Assembly: GCF_019443405.1 (NCBI RefSeq)
Contig: NZ_CP080376.1
Coordinates: 1,612,001 to 1,676,000 of the forward strand
Source of the DNA: Brevundimonas sp. PAMC22021
Lineage (GTDB): Bacteria; Pseudomonadota; Alphaproteobacteria; Caulobacterales; Caulobacteraceae
Length of the DNA: 64,000 nucleotides
Direction: 5' to 3'
In this document: positions 28,501 through 36,711 of the stretch, piece after piece
Layout: every line of letters begins with the position of its first letter
Numbering within the stretch: the stretch's first letter is position 1
Translations under genes and position numbers: made by a program
The notes under the pieces: generated by a model
What the model saw: only the letters and a program-made list of their open reading frames with translations
What the model was told of the DNA's origin: nothing
Databases searched by the model: none

Positions 28501-28932
28501 ATGTCAGACGCTCTGAACGCCACTCCGTCGCAGACGGGGTCTTGCTCGCCCACCCTGCCCGGCTTCACCTGCGGCCTTGATGCGACGCTGCGGGTTATTT
28601 CCGGCAAGTGGAAGCCCTTGATCCTCTACTTCCTGGCCCAGGACGGGCCAACGCGGTACGGCGCGCTGAGGCGAGCCATCCGGGACGTCAGCGACAAGAT
28701 GCTGATCCAGCAGCTGAAAGAGCTGGAGGCCGATGGTCTGGTGAAACGGACCGACTACAAGGAAATTCCGCCTCGGGTGGACTACAGCCTGACCCCGCTC
28801 GGCCACAGCCTTGCACAGGCCCTCGTGCCGCTCTGCACATGGGGCACGGAGAACATGGCGGAGGTCACCCGCGTCTTTGCCGAACGCGCTCGCTGGAGAC
28901 GCAGGCTCGGTGGTCAGGCTGCGCCTGAGTAA
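28501..28932 (+). CDS. HxlR-family transcriptional regulator
   Basis: A 143-residue winged-helix regulator. The family core ISGKWKPLILYFLAQDGPTR and the segment KMLIQQLKELEADGLVKR are clear, followed by a PPRVDYSLTPLG wing. Start ATG at 28501 is preferred; ATG at 28450 would add 17 residues and run through the likely operator. It contains cysteines in CSP and TCG near the N-terminus, as in redox-responsive members. Divergent from an SDR gene that it probably regulates. Confidence 0.88.
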   Translation: MSDALNATPSQTGSCSPTLPGFTCGLDATLRVISGKWKPLILYFLAQDGPTRYGALRRAIRDVSDKMLIQQLKELEADGLVKRTDYKEIPPRVDYSLTPLGHSLAQALVPLCTWGTENMAEVTRVFAERARWRRRLGGQAAPE

Positions 28933-29286
28933 TCAGCAATGGCGCTCAGAGGCGGCGATGGACGGCTCATTGAACGTCAAGTTCGGTCGGCATCCGGGCT
29001 TAATGTAGGCCTATACCGTAGGGGCGCCGTGACCAGGACGGTAACCTGCTGGGCGTGCGAGTGAGGGTTTTCAGAGCGTCGAGGATACGAGCGCGATCTC
29101 CGGGGGGGCGTCTGAGCGACGAGAAGGTGGCGTCCGAAGTGCGCGAGCAGTTCATCGCCGTGCTCGACCTCGCCGCGCTGTTCGCTCACGGCGCGCACCA
29201 CCGTGTCGATTGGTGCGGGAGCCGAACCACGGCTTGGCGGTGAGCTACAGAAAGCCGGCTTCGGGCACATGGGCACTCTTTTGTCC
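28933..29286. other. Gap with no convincing gene
   Basis: Between the HxlR gene and the end of the minus-strand LysR gene there are about 350 bases. Short open frames exist on both strands, but none has a ribosome site, a known domain or protein-like composition. It may contain decayed coding sequence; I see no clear signal in it. Confidence 0.4.
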
Positions 29287-30213
29287 TTATCCTCCTGCCG
29301 GCGACTTGCGTTCCACTGCAATGAGATCGGTCAGCGCGCGCAGTGGCGCGGGCACGAATCGCCGGGGAAAATAGAGCCTGGGACCTTCAAACGAAGGCCA
29401 CCATTCGGGCAGAACGGGTCGAAGCGACCCATTCTGAATGTGCGGATCAAGCCAGTTCTTGAAGGATCCGATAACGCCGTGACCAGCACACGCAGCGGCG
29501 ATCGCGGCAGGTGCGGCATCAACGCCAATGATCAGCCGGCCTGGTGGATCAATCGTCATCGACTCAGGTCCACGCTCAAAGTCCCAAGCGACCAGCGCGC
29601 CGGTCGAAAAGCGGAGCCGGATTGCGTCGTGGAGCAGCAGGTCGCGCGGGCTGAGAGGCGCTGCGTTTCGTGCGAGATAGGAGGGAGAGCCAGCATAGGC
29701 CAGGCCCTGAACGGGTGGCCCGATCGGCACCGCGATCATGTCTTTGGCGAGATGCTCTCCATACCGAATCCCCGCGTCGCAGCCGGCCGCTACGATGTCC
29801 ACGAGCCGATCTTCCACCACGATCTCGACCCGGACGTGCGGGTGCAGTGTTAGGAAGCGGTCGATCAGCGGCGGGAGGATGTCCACCATGACCGCGCCGG
29901 TGACATTTAGTTTGAGGAGACCGCGCACCTCGGCTTGCGAGTTGGCGGCGTCCTGAAGCGCTGCCCGAGCCTCGGCGAGAAGAGGCGCGAGCCGCGCGGC
30001 CAACGCGCTTCCGGCCTCGGTGGGCATGACGCTGCGCGTCGTCCGAGTGAGAAGGGGAACACCTAGCTGCCCTTCGATCTCGGCGATCTTCTCGCTAACG
30101 GTCGAGGGGGAGATGCCCAGTCGCTTTGACGCTGCCCTGAAGCCGCGCGCCTCCACGACGGAGAGGAACACTCTCACGTTGTCGAAACTCGTCACCTCTG
30201 CATTGTTCGCCAT
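29287..30213 (-). CDS. LysR-family transcriptional regulator
   Basis: A 308-residue LysR regulator. The N-terminal helix-turn-helix reads RAASKRLGISPSTVSEKIAE, followed by a substrate-binding domain. The start used is the Met at 30213, 12 codons inside the longest frame, because it gives the normal LysR N-terminus (FDNVRVFLSVVEARGF). It is divergent from the SDR gene at 30333, which is its probable target. Confidence 0.9.
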   Translation of the reverse strand: MANNAEVTSFDNVRVFLSVVEARGFRAASKRLGISPSTVSEKIAEIEGQLGVPLLTRTTRSVMPTEAGSALAARLAPLLAEARAALQDAANSQAEVRGLLKLNVTGAVMVDILPPLIDRFLTLHPHVRVEIVVEDRLVDIVAAGCDAGIRYGEHLAKDMIAVPIGPPVQGLAYAGSPSYLARNAAPLSPRDLLLHDAIRLRFSTGALVAWDFERGPESMTIDPPGRLIIGVDAAPAAIAAACAGHGVIGSFKNWLDPHIQNGSLRPVLPEWWPSFEGPRLYFPRRFVPAPLRALTDLIAVERKSPAGG

Positions 30214-30332
30214 GCCGATCAGCGTATCCGACCCTGTGCGGATTATCAAAGCCGCCCGAACAGCCGATATATCCCCTCAAGACGTAGAGCGCAGGTAGCT
30301 CAACGTCGCCGACCGCTGCGCAGGAGCATAGC

Positions 30333-31058
30333 ATGACCGACAGGACAGTCCTCATCACGGGCGCCAACAAGAGCATTGGCTACGAAACTGCGAGACAGTT
30401 GGGCCGGCAGGGCTTTCGGATCTGGCTCGGCAGCCGCGACGCGGATCGCGGCGAGGCGGCTGCTGAGACCCTTGCCGCCGAGGGGATTGTTGTCCGGGCA
30501 CTCACGCTCGACGTGACCAGTGACGACAGCGTCCGATCCGCAGTTGAGCGCGTCGAAGGTGACGACGGCAAGCTCGACATTCTGATCAACAATGCCGGTA
30601 TATCCGGGCGTCAGCCAATCGTCCCGAGCGAGCAGCCGCTCGACGACATCAAGGCGATCTACGAGACGAACGTCTTTGCCCCGATCCGAGTGACTCAGGC
30701 GTTTCTTCCACTTCTGAAGGCGACGAGCGATGCCAGTGTTGTCATGGTCAGCAGTGGGCTTGGCTCGCTAAGCTGGCTGTCGGACCCGAGCAACGCGTTC
30801 CACGGAGTCAACATCCTCGGATACAACAGCTCGAAAACCGCGCTGAACGCCGTAACGGTCGCGTTTGCGAAAGAGCTGATCGCCTGGGGGATTGCGGTGA
30901 ACGCGGCGGACCCCGGCTACACCGCGACCGACTTCAACGGCCAAACCGGGTACCGCACGGTGGAGCAGGCTGCGGCGGGCATCGTCTGGCTGGCGACCCA
31001 AACCACTCGGGATATGACCGGCCGCTTCTACTTCGAGCGGAACGAGGTGCCTTGGTGA
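30333..31058 (+). CDS. SDR family oxidoreductase
   Basis: A 241-residue short-chain dehydrogenase with TGANKSIG at residues 7-14, NNAGISG, and the catalytic YNSSK in LGYNSSKTALNAVTVAFAKE. The C-terminal tail (GRFYFERNEVPW) resembles carbonyl-reductase-like SDRs. It is divergent from a LysR regulator across 119 bases; the pair is a common arrangement in which the regulator controls the reductase. Confidence 0.92.
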   Translation: MTDRTVLITGANKSIGYETARQLGRQGFRIWLGSRDADRGEAAAETLAAEGIVVRALTLDVTSDDSVRSAVERVEGDDGKLDILINNAGISGRQPIVPSEQPLDDIKAIYETNVFAPIRVTQAFLPLLKATSDASVVMVSSGLGSLSWLSDPSNAFHGVNILGYNSSKTALNAVTVAFAKELIAWGIAVNAADPGYTATDFNGQTGYRTVEQAAAGIVWLATQTTRDMTGRFYFERNEVPW

Positions 31059-31237
31059 GGTGAGCAGCGGCAGGTTAGCGCCTTGTGATCCGCGACGAGG
31101 TGGTCACTTCCGAAATCTCGTTACATGGCGCTTTCCGACAATCTGACTTTCCCGATTAGGATCGTTAAGCGGGAAAGCGGCCCCGCTGATCGACCTAACG
31201 GTCAGAGGCGGAAGACGGCCAGAAGGACAAAATTCAT

Positions 31238-31412
31238 TCCCACTCGATTACACGAAGGCCGGTAGCGCGTTGATCGGCAAGGACTTTGCACCAGAGGTCA
31301 CCTAAAGCGCCGTATCGTAGTCCGAATAGATCGTGGACTGTTGAAAACAATGAAGAAATAATCGGATGTAAAAAGCGCGTGATCACGAGATCTTTCGGGG
31401 TGTATTGACAAT
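31238..31412 (+). repeat. Diverged direct repeat, copy A
   Basis: Matches copy B at 40360-40534 in the same orientation and without gaps. The first 11-12 bases (TCCCACTCGATT) are identical, and the final 71 bases match at about 57 positions. The middle is poorly conserved, but the spacing is exactly equal (104 bases). Read on the minus strand, both copies stay open for 58 codons and end in Ile-Glu-Trp-Glu-stop. Confidence 0.75.
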
Positions 31413-31577
31413 GCCGCAGGCGTGGTGCGCGAGGGAATCGTACCGGTATACCTAGGCATAGGCGGATACCATAGCCTGACGTTTTGAAGAACAGGCGAGG
31501 CCTGGAGCTCATCGTCATCTATCGGCAGATCTCCTGCCCTTTCATTCCGCCTGGCTTCAAAGTCGCGCGCCGCCGCA

Positions 31578-31609
31578 CGCCGACCGAGCGCGTGAGCGCT
31601 CGGTCGGCG
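31578..31609. repeat. Perfect inverted repeat with GTGA loop
   Basis: Arms CGCCGACCGAGCGC and GCGCTCGGTCGGCG (14 bp, no mismatch) around the tetraloop GTGA, a GNRA-type loop on the plus strand. There is no T-run after it. It is isolated in the long gap, so it may be a terminator remnant or a structured RNA element. Confidence 0.6.
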
Positions 31610-31911
31610 TTGAACAACTATTCCCCGGCGCGCTCCGCTTCTCCGGCGTGCTGGCTTCGAGAACATCGATGCTGCCGTCCGCTCCCAAAGTTGCGATCCC
31701 CATGGCCGCCTGCCTTCCCACCGGGACGAGTGGCACGTCGGGGCCTCGGTGACCACTCCTGCCACCACAGCGAAGCGCAAAGCCAGCTTCGCGCCATGAG
31801 CGGACATGACAGTCACCGCGCAAAGGCGACATTCACCTGAGTTACCACGCCGAGCCGCCGCCATTTTATCGCGATCGCAATCGCGCGAAACCGGTGGAGG
31901 TGCAGACTGCG

Positions 31912-32583
31912 TCAGTCATGGTCAGAGACGTCGAACCCGTCTCCGGGCGCCATCGGCCGGTGCAGTTTGATCCCGGCCTTGTCCAGATAGGGCTCGTAGA
32001 CGTCGTAACGCTGCCTGAGGAAATAGTCGCGAGCGTAGCCGTCATGGACCGGGACGACCGATTTTGGCTTCATCCGTTTGGCGAACGCATGGACAGTGAG
32101 CTCGGTCAGGTAAGGCGCCATCACCGGAAGGGCCAGCACCTCCACGCCCGCGAACCGATCCAGACGGCTGTCGAAACTGTCGCCCGGGTTGAGGAAAACG
32201 TCGTTGACGAGGAAGGCTGTCAGTTGCGGGCTCTCGTCCGACAGGATGGGCTCATGCGCGACCGGCTGAGCCTGCAGCCGGAACGCGCCGAAGGTCCGTT
32301 CGCCCTCCTCGAACACCGTGACCGACAGCCCCTTCTCGCCGAGCTTGTCGGCGACCTCGCCGTTGCCGACGAGTGTCGCGCCACTCGCCTGCACGATCCT
32401 GGCCAGAGCGTCAGGGTCGATGTGGTCGGGATGGCCGTGCGTCAGGACGATCGTCGAGACATCCGAAAAGACAGCAGGATCGACCCGTCCGTCGACGAAC
32501 GAAAACTTGCCCGGATCGAAGAGCAGTCGATCTGCACCGATCGTCAGGCGCAGGCAGCTATGGACGAACTTGTCGATCCGCAT
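31912..32583 (-). CDS. MBL-fold metallo-hydrolase
   Basis: A 223-residue metallo-beta-lactamase-fold protein. The zinc-binding signature THGHPDHID lies near residue 50, with a further metal-ligand His in VVPVHDGYARD. The start at 32583 gives the typical N-terminus (RIDKFVHSCLRL) of the UlaG/YtnP-like branch and lies 11 bases after the beta-propeller stop. It is therefore the last gene of a DUF305-propeller-MBL operon. The substrate is unknown. Confidence 0.88.
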   Translation of the reverse strand: MRIDKFVHSCLRLTIGADRLLFDPGKFSFVDGRVDPAVFSDVSTIVLTHGHPDHIDPDALARIVQASGATLVGNGEVADKLGEKGLSVTVFEEGERTFGAFRLQAQPVAHEPILSDESPQLTAFLVNDVFLNPGDSFDSRLDRFAGVEVLALPVMAPYLTELTVHAFAKRMKPKSVVPVHDGYARDYFLRQRYDVYEPYLDKAGIKLHRPMAPGDGFDVSDHD

Positions 32584-32594
32584 GGCGGCCGGTC

Positions 32595-34034
32595 CTATTC
32601 CGACTGTCTCTGGACGACCGCGCCGATCGCCTCGGGCGTGCCCGAGGCGATGACCAGCCAACGGCGGGGTGCGCCGGCGTCGGCGGCGACCACCTGACGG
32701 ATCGGGCCCACGGCGTTGACGACCGCAGACCCAGCCGGATTGGTCATGAACTTCGTCAGAGGCTCGAGCGTCCCCGATCCGTCCGCCGCATTGGCGAAGG
32801 CGAGGACATAGGGCTTGCCGGGTTGGAGGCCTGCGGCGGCGATCTGCAGCATCTGGACCTGCCCCTGCTCGAACAAGGTCGCCTGGGACCGGGTGTCGCC
32901 CTCGCCCGTCAGAACGAGTTGATGCGAGGCGCGAGCTGCGCCCAGGGGCGTGAGGTTGGCCCTGCCGTCACCCTGAGTGACCGCACGCGGCACATAGGTG
33001 ACCCCTTGCGGTCCCTGACCGATCGGCACGGTGGCGATCACGCGGTTGGCCAGGGTGTCGATGACCGCCACGCCGTCGCCATTCTCCAGCCCGACGTAAA
33101 TCCGCGAGCCGTCGCCGGAGGGCCACAGACCGTGCGGCAGCGACCCCACCTCGATCTCCGTCACGAGCGTGAAGGTGTCGGTGCGATAGACCTTGACCCG
33201 GTTCTCGGTCCCGACGGTCACATAGGCGAACTGGCCCGCCGCGTTGCGCACGATGTTGACGTGGTTGGTCAAGGGGCCGGTGTCGAGCGTCTGTAGGACA
33301 GCGAACGGCGGACGGGCGTTGAAAACCATGGTCTTGCCCACGTCCTTCAGCGTCATCCAGACCTGGCTTCCATCGGGCGTGGCGGCGATGTCGGGGCAGA
33401 ACGGACTGGCCTGGGCCACCCGACCGACGATCTGACGGGTCGCGGTCTCGACTACCACCGTCTCGGGACTGAAGCTGGAGCAGATGTAGGCGTAGCGGCC
33501 GTCCGGCGAGAAGATGGTCATGCCCGGCCCGTTGGGCGTCTCGACCCGGGCGGTCTCCTGATAGGTCGCGGCGTCCAGCACCGAAACATAGGCCTCGCCC
33601 CGCACCGTGACCCAGACCTCGCGGCCGTCCGGCGTGAAGAAGGCCTCGTGCGGAGAGCGCCCGACATAGGTGGTATGTTTGACGGTGTTGCTGGCCGTGT
33701 CGATGAAGCTGACCGAGTTGGACCCGATCGAGACCACGGCGATCGTCTTGCCGTCCGGCGCCGCGCCGATGCCGTGGACCAGCAACTGGCCCTTGTAGAG
33801 CGGGCTGAGGTTGGCCGGAGTCGGTTCGCCGAGGGAAATCACCCCCAGCAGGCCGTTGGTCGAGGGATCGACCACCGAGACGGTGTTGGAGAACTGGTCG
33901 GCCGAATAGAACCGATCCTGGCTGCTGATCGGGATGGCGGGCGCCGCCGCCGCGCCCGGAACCTGATCGGCCAAGGCGTGTCCGGCGGACAGGCTGAGAA
34001 CAAGGGCGGCGATGGCGCGGGCTGTCAGGGTCAT
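32595..34034 (-). CDS. YVTN/YncE-type beta-propeller protein
   Basis: A 479-residue secreted protein. The signal peptide is followed by seven-bladed YVTN-type repeats such as GKTIAVVSIGSNSVSFIDTA, GREVWVTVRGEAYVSVLDA and SRIYVGLENGDGVAVIDTLA. The C-terminal approximately 120 residues form a separate domain. It lies between DUF305 and MBL genes and overlaps the DUF305 stop by 4 bases. Propeller proteins of this type can bind metals or act as enzymes; no active-site motif is clear here. Confidence 0.88.
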   Translation of the reverse strand: MTLTARAIAALVLSLSAGHALADQVPGAAAAPAIPISSQDRFYSADQFSNTVSVVDPSTNGLLGVISLGEPTPANLSPLYKGQLLVHGIGAAPDGKTIAVVSIGSNSVSFIDTASNTVKHTTYVGRSPHEAFFTPDGREVWVTVRGEAYVSVLDAATYQETARVETPNGPGMTIFSPDGRYAYICSSFSPETVVVETATRQIVGRVAQASPFCPDIAATPDGSQVWMTLKDVGKTMVFNARPPFAVLQTLDTGPLTNHVNIVRNAAGQFAYVTVGTENRVKVYRTDTFTLVTEIEVGSLPHGLWPSGDGSRIYVGLENGDGVAVIDTLANRVIATVPIGQGPQGVTYVPRAVTQGDGRANLTPLGAARASHQLVLTGEGDTRSQATLFEQGQVQMLQIAAAGLQPGKPYVLAFANAADGSGTLEPLTKFMTNPAGSAVVNAVGPIRQVVAADAGAPRRWLVIASGTPEAIGAVVQRQSE

Positions 34035-34438
34035 GATCCGTGTCCGTGATGGGTCGAGGTCGCGCCGCCGGTCGGCGTCGGCGCATCAGAATGGCGGGTC
34101 AGGTAGTCGCGCATCAGGGCGATTTCCTGGGTCTGTTCAATGATGATCCCCTGGGCCAGACGCTTCATGGTCTCGTCCTGCCCGTACAGAAGCTCGACGC
34201 GCGCCATGTCGATGGCGCCCTGATGATGCGGGATCATCATGGCGGCGAAGTCCACGTCTGGGTCGCCGGTGGATTCTACCGCCATGTCGCGGTGCATCCG
34301 CTCCATCGCCTCGGCCATCGCCGCATCGAAGTCCGAGCCGGGCATCTGTGCGAAGGCCATAACTGCGGCACCGGCAGTCGCCGAGCCAAGCGCCAGGACG
34401 CCGGTTCTGATCCATCGGGAGGGTGGGGCGTGGGTCAT
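34031..34438 (-). CDS. DUF305-domain periplasmic protein
   Basis: A 135-residue protein with an N-terminal signal or anchor (TGVLALGSATAGAAVMAFA). The DUF305 core carries MMIPHHQGAIDMARVELLYG, a His-His metal-binding motif. DUF305 proteins are four-helix ferritin-like proteins often found with copper-resistance genes. It is the first gene of the operon with the propeller and MBL genes and is divergent from the LysR gene at 34554. The C-terminus ends in a His-rich tail (THHGHGS). Confidence 0.88.
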   Translation of the reverse strand: MTHAPPSRWIRTGVLALGSATAGAAVMAFAQMPGSDFDAAMAEAMERMHRDMAVESTGDPDVDFAAMMIPHHQGAIDMARVELLYGQDETMKRLAQGIIIEQTQEIALMRDYLTRHSDAPTPTGGATSTHHGHGS

Positions 34439-34480
34439 GATCCGATCCTGCAGGCGATCGTCCCGGACGACCAACGCGAT

Positions 34481-34516
34481 GTTCCGCTCGGAACGTTCGC
34501 CGTCGCCGAACGTTCC
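34481..34516. promoter_or_regulatory. Nested palindromes in a LysR-controlled divergent promoter
   Basis: Perfect 10-base arms GGAACGTTCG (34490-34499) and CGAACGTTCC (34507-34516) are separated by 7 bases. They overlap a second palindrome, GTTCC-GCTC-GGAAC (34481-34494). They lie in the 115-base gap between the DUF305 operon and the LysR gene, and are the obvious binding sites for that regulator. The shared GGAAC/GTTCC half-sites suggest a tetramer array. Confidence 0.6.
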
Positions 34517-34553
34517 CTGTCGAAGTCGCCGCTTCGTGGGTTAGGATTGTCCC

Positions 34554-35438
34554 ATGACCCTGGACCAGCTCCGCATCTTCGTCGCCGTCGCCGAGCGCCA
34601 GCACGTAACCCGCGCCGCCGAGGCCCTGAACCTGACCCAGTCGGCGGTCAGCTCGGCGGTGACGACGCTGGAGGGCCGCCACGGCGTCGCCCTGTTCGAC
34701 CGCGTTGGCCGCAACATCGTCCTGAACGAGGCGGGCGCAACCTTCCTCGTCGAGGCCAAGGCGATCCTCGCCCGTGTCGAGGCGGCGCAGGACGCGCTCG
34801 ACGACCTGGGCGGCCTGAAACGCGGACGACTGTCGATCCACGCCAGCCAGACCATCGCCGGCTGGTGGCTTCCCGCCCGACTGACCCGGTTTCATCAGGC
34901 TCATCCCGGCATCCGCATCGAGGTCTCGATCGGCAATACGCGCGAGGTGGCCGACGCTGTCCTGGAGGGCTGCGCTGAACTGGGTCTGGTCGAGGGCGAA
35001 CTGAACGAGCCGGCGTTGAGCCGTTCGGTTCTGGATCACGACGAACTGGTGCTGGTCGTGGCGGCCGACCACCCCGCCGCCCAGGACGGCGCCGGGCCGC
35101 CGGACCTGAAGCAAATGACCTGGGTGTTGCGCGAGCCCGGCTCCGGCACCCGGTCGGCTTTTGAGACGGCCCTCAATCAGCGCGGGCTGGCCATCGACGC
35201 TCTGGACGTGGCCATGACCTTGCCCGGGAATGAGGCGGTCGCCGCCGCCGTCGAGGCCGGTGCGGGAGCGACGGTCGTGTCGCGCAATGTCGTCGCCGCG
35301 CGCCTGCGCGCCGGCATCCTCGCCGCCCTGCCCCTGACCTTGCCCGACCGCCCGTTCTGGCTCCTGCGGCACAAGCAGCGCTATCGCTCAAAGGCGGGCG
35401 AGGTGTTCCTGGCGTCCCTGACGGCGTCACGCCATTGA
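34554..35438 (+). CDS. LysR-family transcriptional regulator
   Basis: A 294-residue LysR regulator: helix-turn-helix VTRAAEALNLTQSAVSSAVT in residues 18-37, then a CysB-like sensor domain. It is divergent from the DUF305-propeller-MBL operon, with palindromic sites in between, so it probably controls that operon and itself. Its stop overlaps the TTG start of the next gene. Confidence 0.93.
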   Translation: MTLDQLRIFVAVAERQHVTRAAEALNLTQSAVSSAVTTLEGRHGVALFDRVGRNIVLNEAGATFLVEAKAILARVEAAQDALDDLGGLKRGRLSIHASQTIAGWWLPARLTRFHQAHPGIRIEVSIGNTREVADAVLEGCAELGLVEGELNEPALSRSVLDHDELVLVVAADHPAAQDGAGPPDLKQMTWVLREPGSGTRSAFETALNQRGLAIDALDVAMTLPGNEAVAAAVEAGAGATVVSRNVVAARLRAGILAALPLTLPDRPFWLLRHKQRYRSKAGEVFLASLTASRH

Positions 35439-36040
35439 GCGCGTCGGCTCGTCAAGGCGGTGTCTGGCCTTCACTGGTGAATGACCGCGCGCCGCCTCAC
35501 ACGCATCTCGAGGGACTGAACGGATTCCTGAGAGCTCTGGATAGGGGCGTGGGCGCTCAACAAGGTACGCCGAAGTTCGACCCCCTCGACGGTGGAGACG
35601 AGGCGGAAATCCTTGTGCTTCTGGAGACACCGGCCCCGGGACCGCAAGCGGATCGCCTCGTCTCCATCGACAATCCCACGGGCACCGCGCGCAACCTGAA
35701 GCGCGCGATGGAAGCAGCGGGGCTCGACCGCCGCCGCATCGTCCTTTGGAACACGGTCCCCTGGCTTCGCTCGGGGTCCGCGCGACCGCTGACAAGACAG
35801 GAGATCGCCTCCGGCCTGGCCACGCTAGAGGGACTGGTCACCCCGCTTCATCGCCTCAGGGCCGCGGTATTGTGCGGCCGCGTCGCCGCGATGGCGGCTC
35901 CGACGCTGACCCGCCTGCGGCCTGAAGTGGAGCTGTGTCTCGCGCCACACCCGAGCCCGACGTTCATCAACACCGCCCCCGAGCATCGTCTTGGCCTGCA
36001 GGCCGCCTTTGCGTGGGCAGCCGCGCTGATCACCCCCTAG
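35435..36040 (+). CDS. Uracil-DNA-glycosylase-superfamily-like protein
   Basis: A 201-residue protein of the UDG-like fold, judged from the segment EILVLLETPAPGPQADRLVS followed by NPTGTARNLKRAM and a distal CLAPHPSP. The usual GEAPG and catalytic Asn/Asp motifs of proven glycosylases are not clear, so activity is doubtful. Translation is taken from a TTG at 35435 overlapping the LysR stop (TTGA); a later start is possible. No functional link with the LysR gene is evident. Confidence 0.65.
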   Translation: MSASARQGGVWPSLVNDRAPPHTHLEGLNGFLRALDRGVGAQQGTPKFDPLDGGDEAEILVLLETPAPGPQADRLVSIDNPTGTARNLKRAMEAAGLDRRRIVLWNTVPWLRSGSARPLTRQEIASGLATLEGLVTPLHRLRAAVLCGRVAAMAAPTLTRLRPEVELCLAPHPSPTFINTAPEHRLGLQAAFAWAAALITP

Positions 36041-36167
36041 GGCGTTCATTCGATCAAAGCGAACAAACCTATCTAAAACATCCGTTGGAGCTGATGATCC
36101 AAGAGGCGCATCCCGGATGTCGAGGAGCGCGCCGAAGACTGGCCTCCACTCCGAAAGGAGAGCCGCC

Positions 36168-36689
36168 ATGACCACCCTTCTCGCCGCTCCGGCCATGCGC
36201 CAAGGCCGCAGGTCCGTCGCCAGGCGCCAGGCCATCGGTCCTGAGAATGTAAAACCGCAGACGCCTTTCATTCCGCCTTCTCCCATCGCCGCGACCCAAT
36301 CCGGCGAGACCTTGCACCGGGTCCAGCCTGGCGTCGGCCTTACCGGCGTTCACCCCGCAATGGTCAAGGCGGTCGCGGGTCTCTACGCCGCCATGGTGGC
36401 CGTGTTCTGGCTGGTGTTCGGTCACGGCGAGGCGATGCTCGCCCTGGGCTTCATCACCGTTCTCGGCCTGATGTTCTTCGGCCTTCTCACCGGGATGAGC
36501 CTGCTGGCCGATACGCCTGCGCCGGGCGAGCGCATCCGCTCCTTGAACGATTGCCTCGCCGGTCGCGTGATCATCGACACGGGCTGGATCAGCGGCCGCG
36601 AAGCCGCGTTGCAGATGCTGACCCTGCCCGCCTGCCTTCTGGTCACCGCCGTCGTGCTCGGCGCCGTCTATCGCTTCACCGCGGGCTGA
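36168..36689 (+). CDS. Small hypothetical membrane protein
   Basis: A 173-residue protein starting at an ATG with an excellent GAAAGGAGA ribosome site. Three hydrophobic stretches lie in the second half (VAGLYAAMVAVFWLVFG, ALGFITVLGLMFFGLLTG and LPACLLVTAVVLGAVY). The N-terminal 60 residues are hydrophilic. It lies 22 bases upstream of the TDT transporter gene on the same strand and is probably in the same operon, perhaps as an accessory subunit. No family is recognised. Confidence 0.8.
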   Translation: MTTLLAAPAMRQGRRSVARRQAIGPENVKPQTPFIPPSPIAATQSGETLHRVQPGVGLTGVHPAMVKAVAGLYAAMVAVFWLVFGHGEAMLALGFITVLGLMFFGLLTGMSLLADTPAPGERIRSLNDCLAGRVIIDTGWISGREAALQMLTLPACLLVTAVVLGAVYRFTAG

Positions 36690-36711
36690 CCGCTCGTCTG
36701 GATAACCTCTC

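Larger units (their letters stand above)
31059..31911. other. Long intergenic region with repeat copy A and a hairpin
   Basis: About 850 bases without a supportable gene. It holds copy A of a diverged repeat (31238-31412) and a perfect 14-bp hairpin at 31578-31609. Several open frames exist on the minus strand but have no ribosome site or recognisable domain. The region looks like an insertion boundary or an area of decayed genes. Confidence 0.5.

Noticed and set aside
28977..29321. 114-codon minus-strand frame
   Set aside because: No domain, overlaps the end of the LysR gene and has unlikely composition.
31234..31518. 94-codon minus-strand frame ending in IEWE
   Set aside because: Only its end is shared with repeat copy B; no ribosome site or domain, so kept as a repeat rather than a gene.
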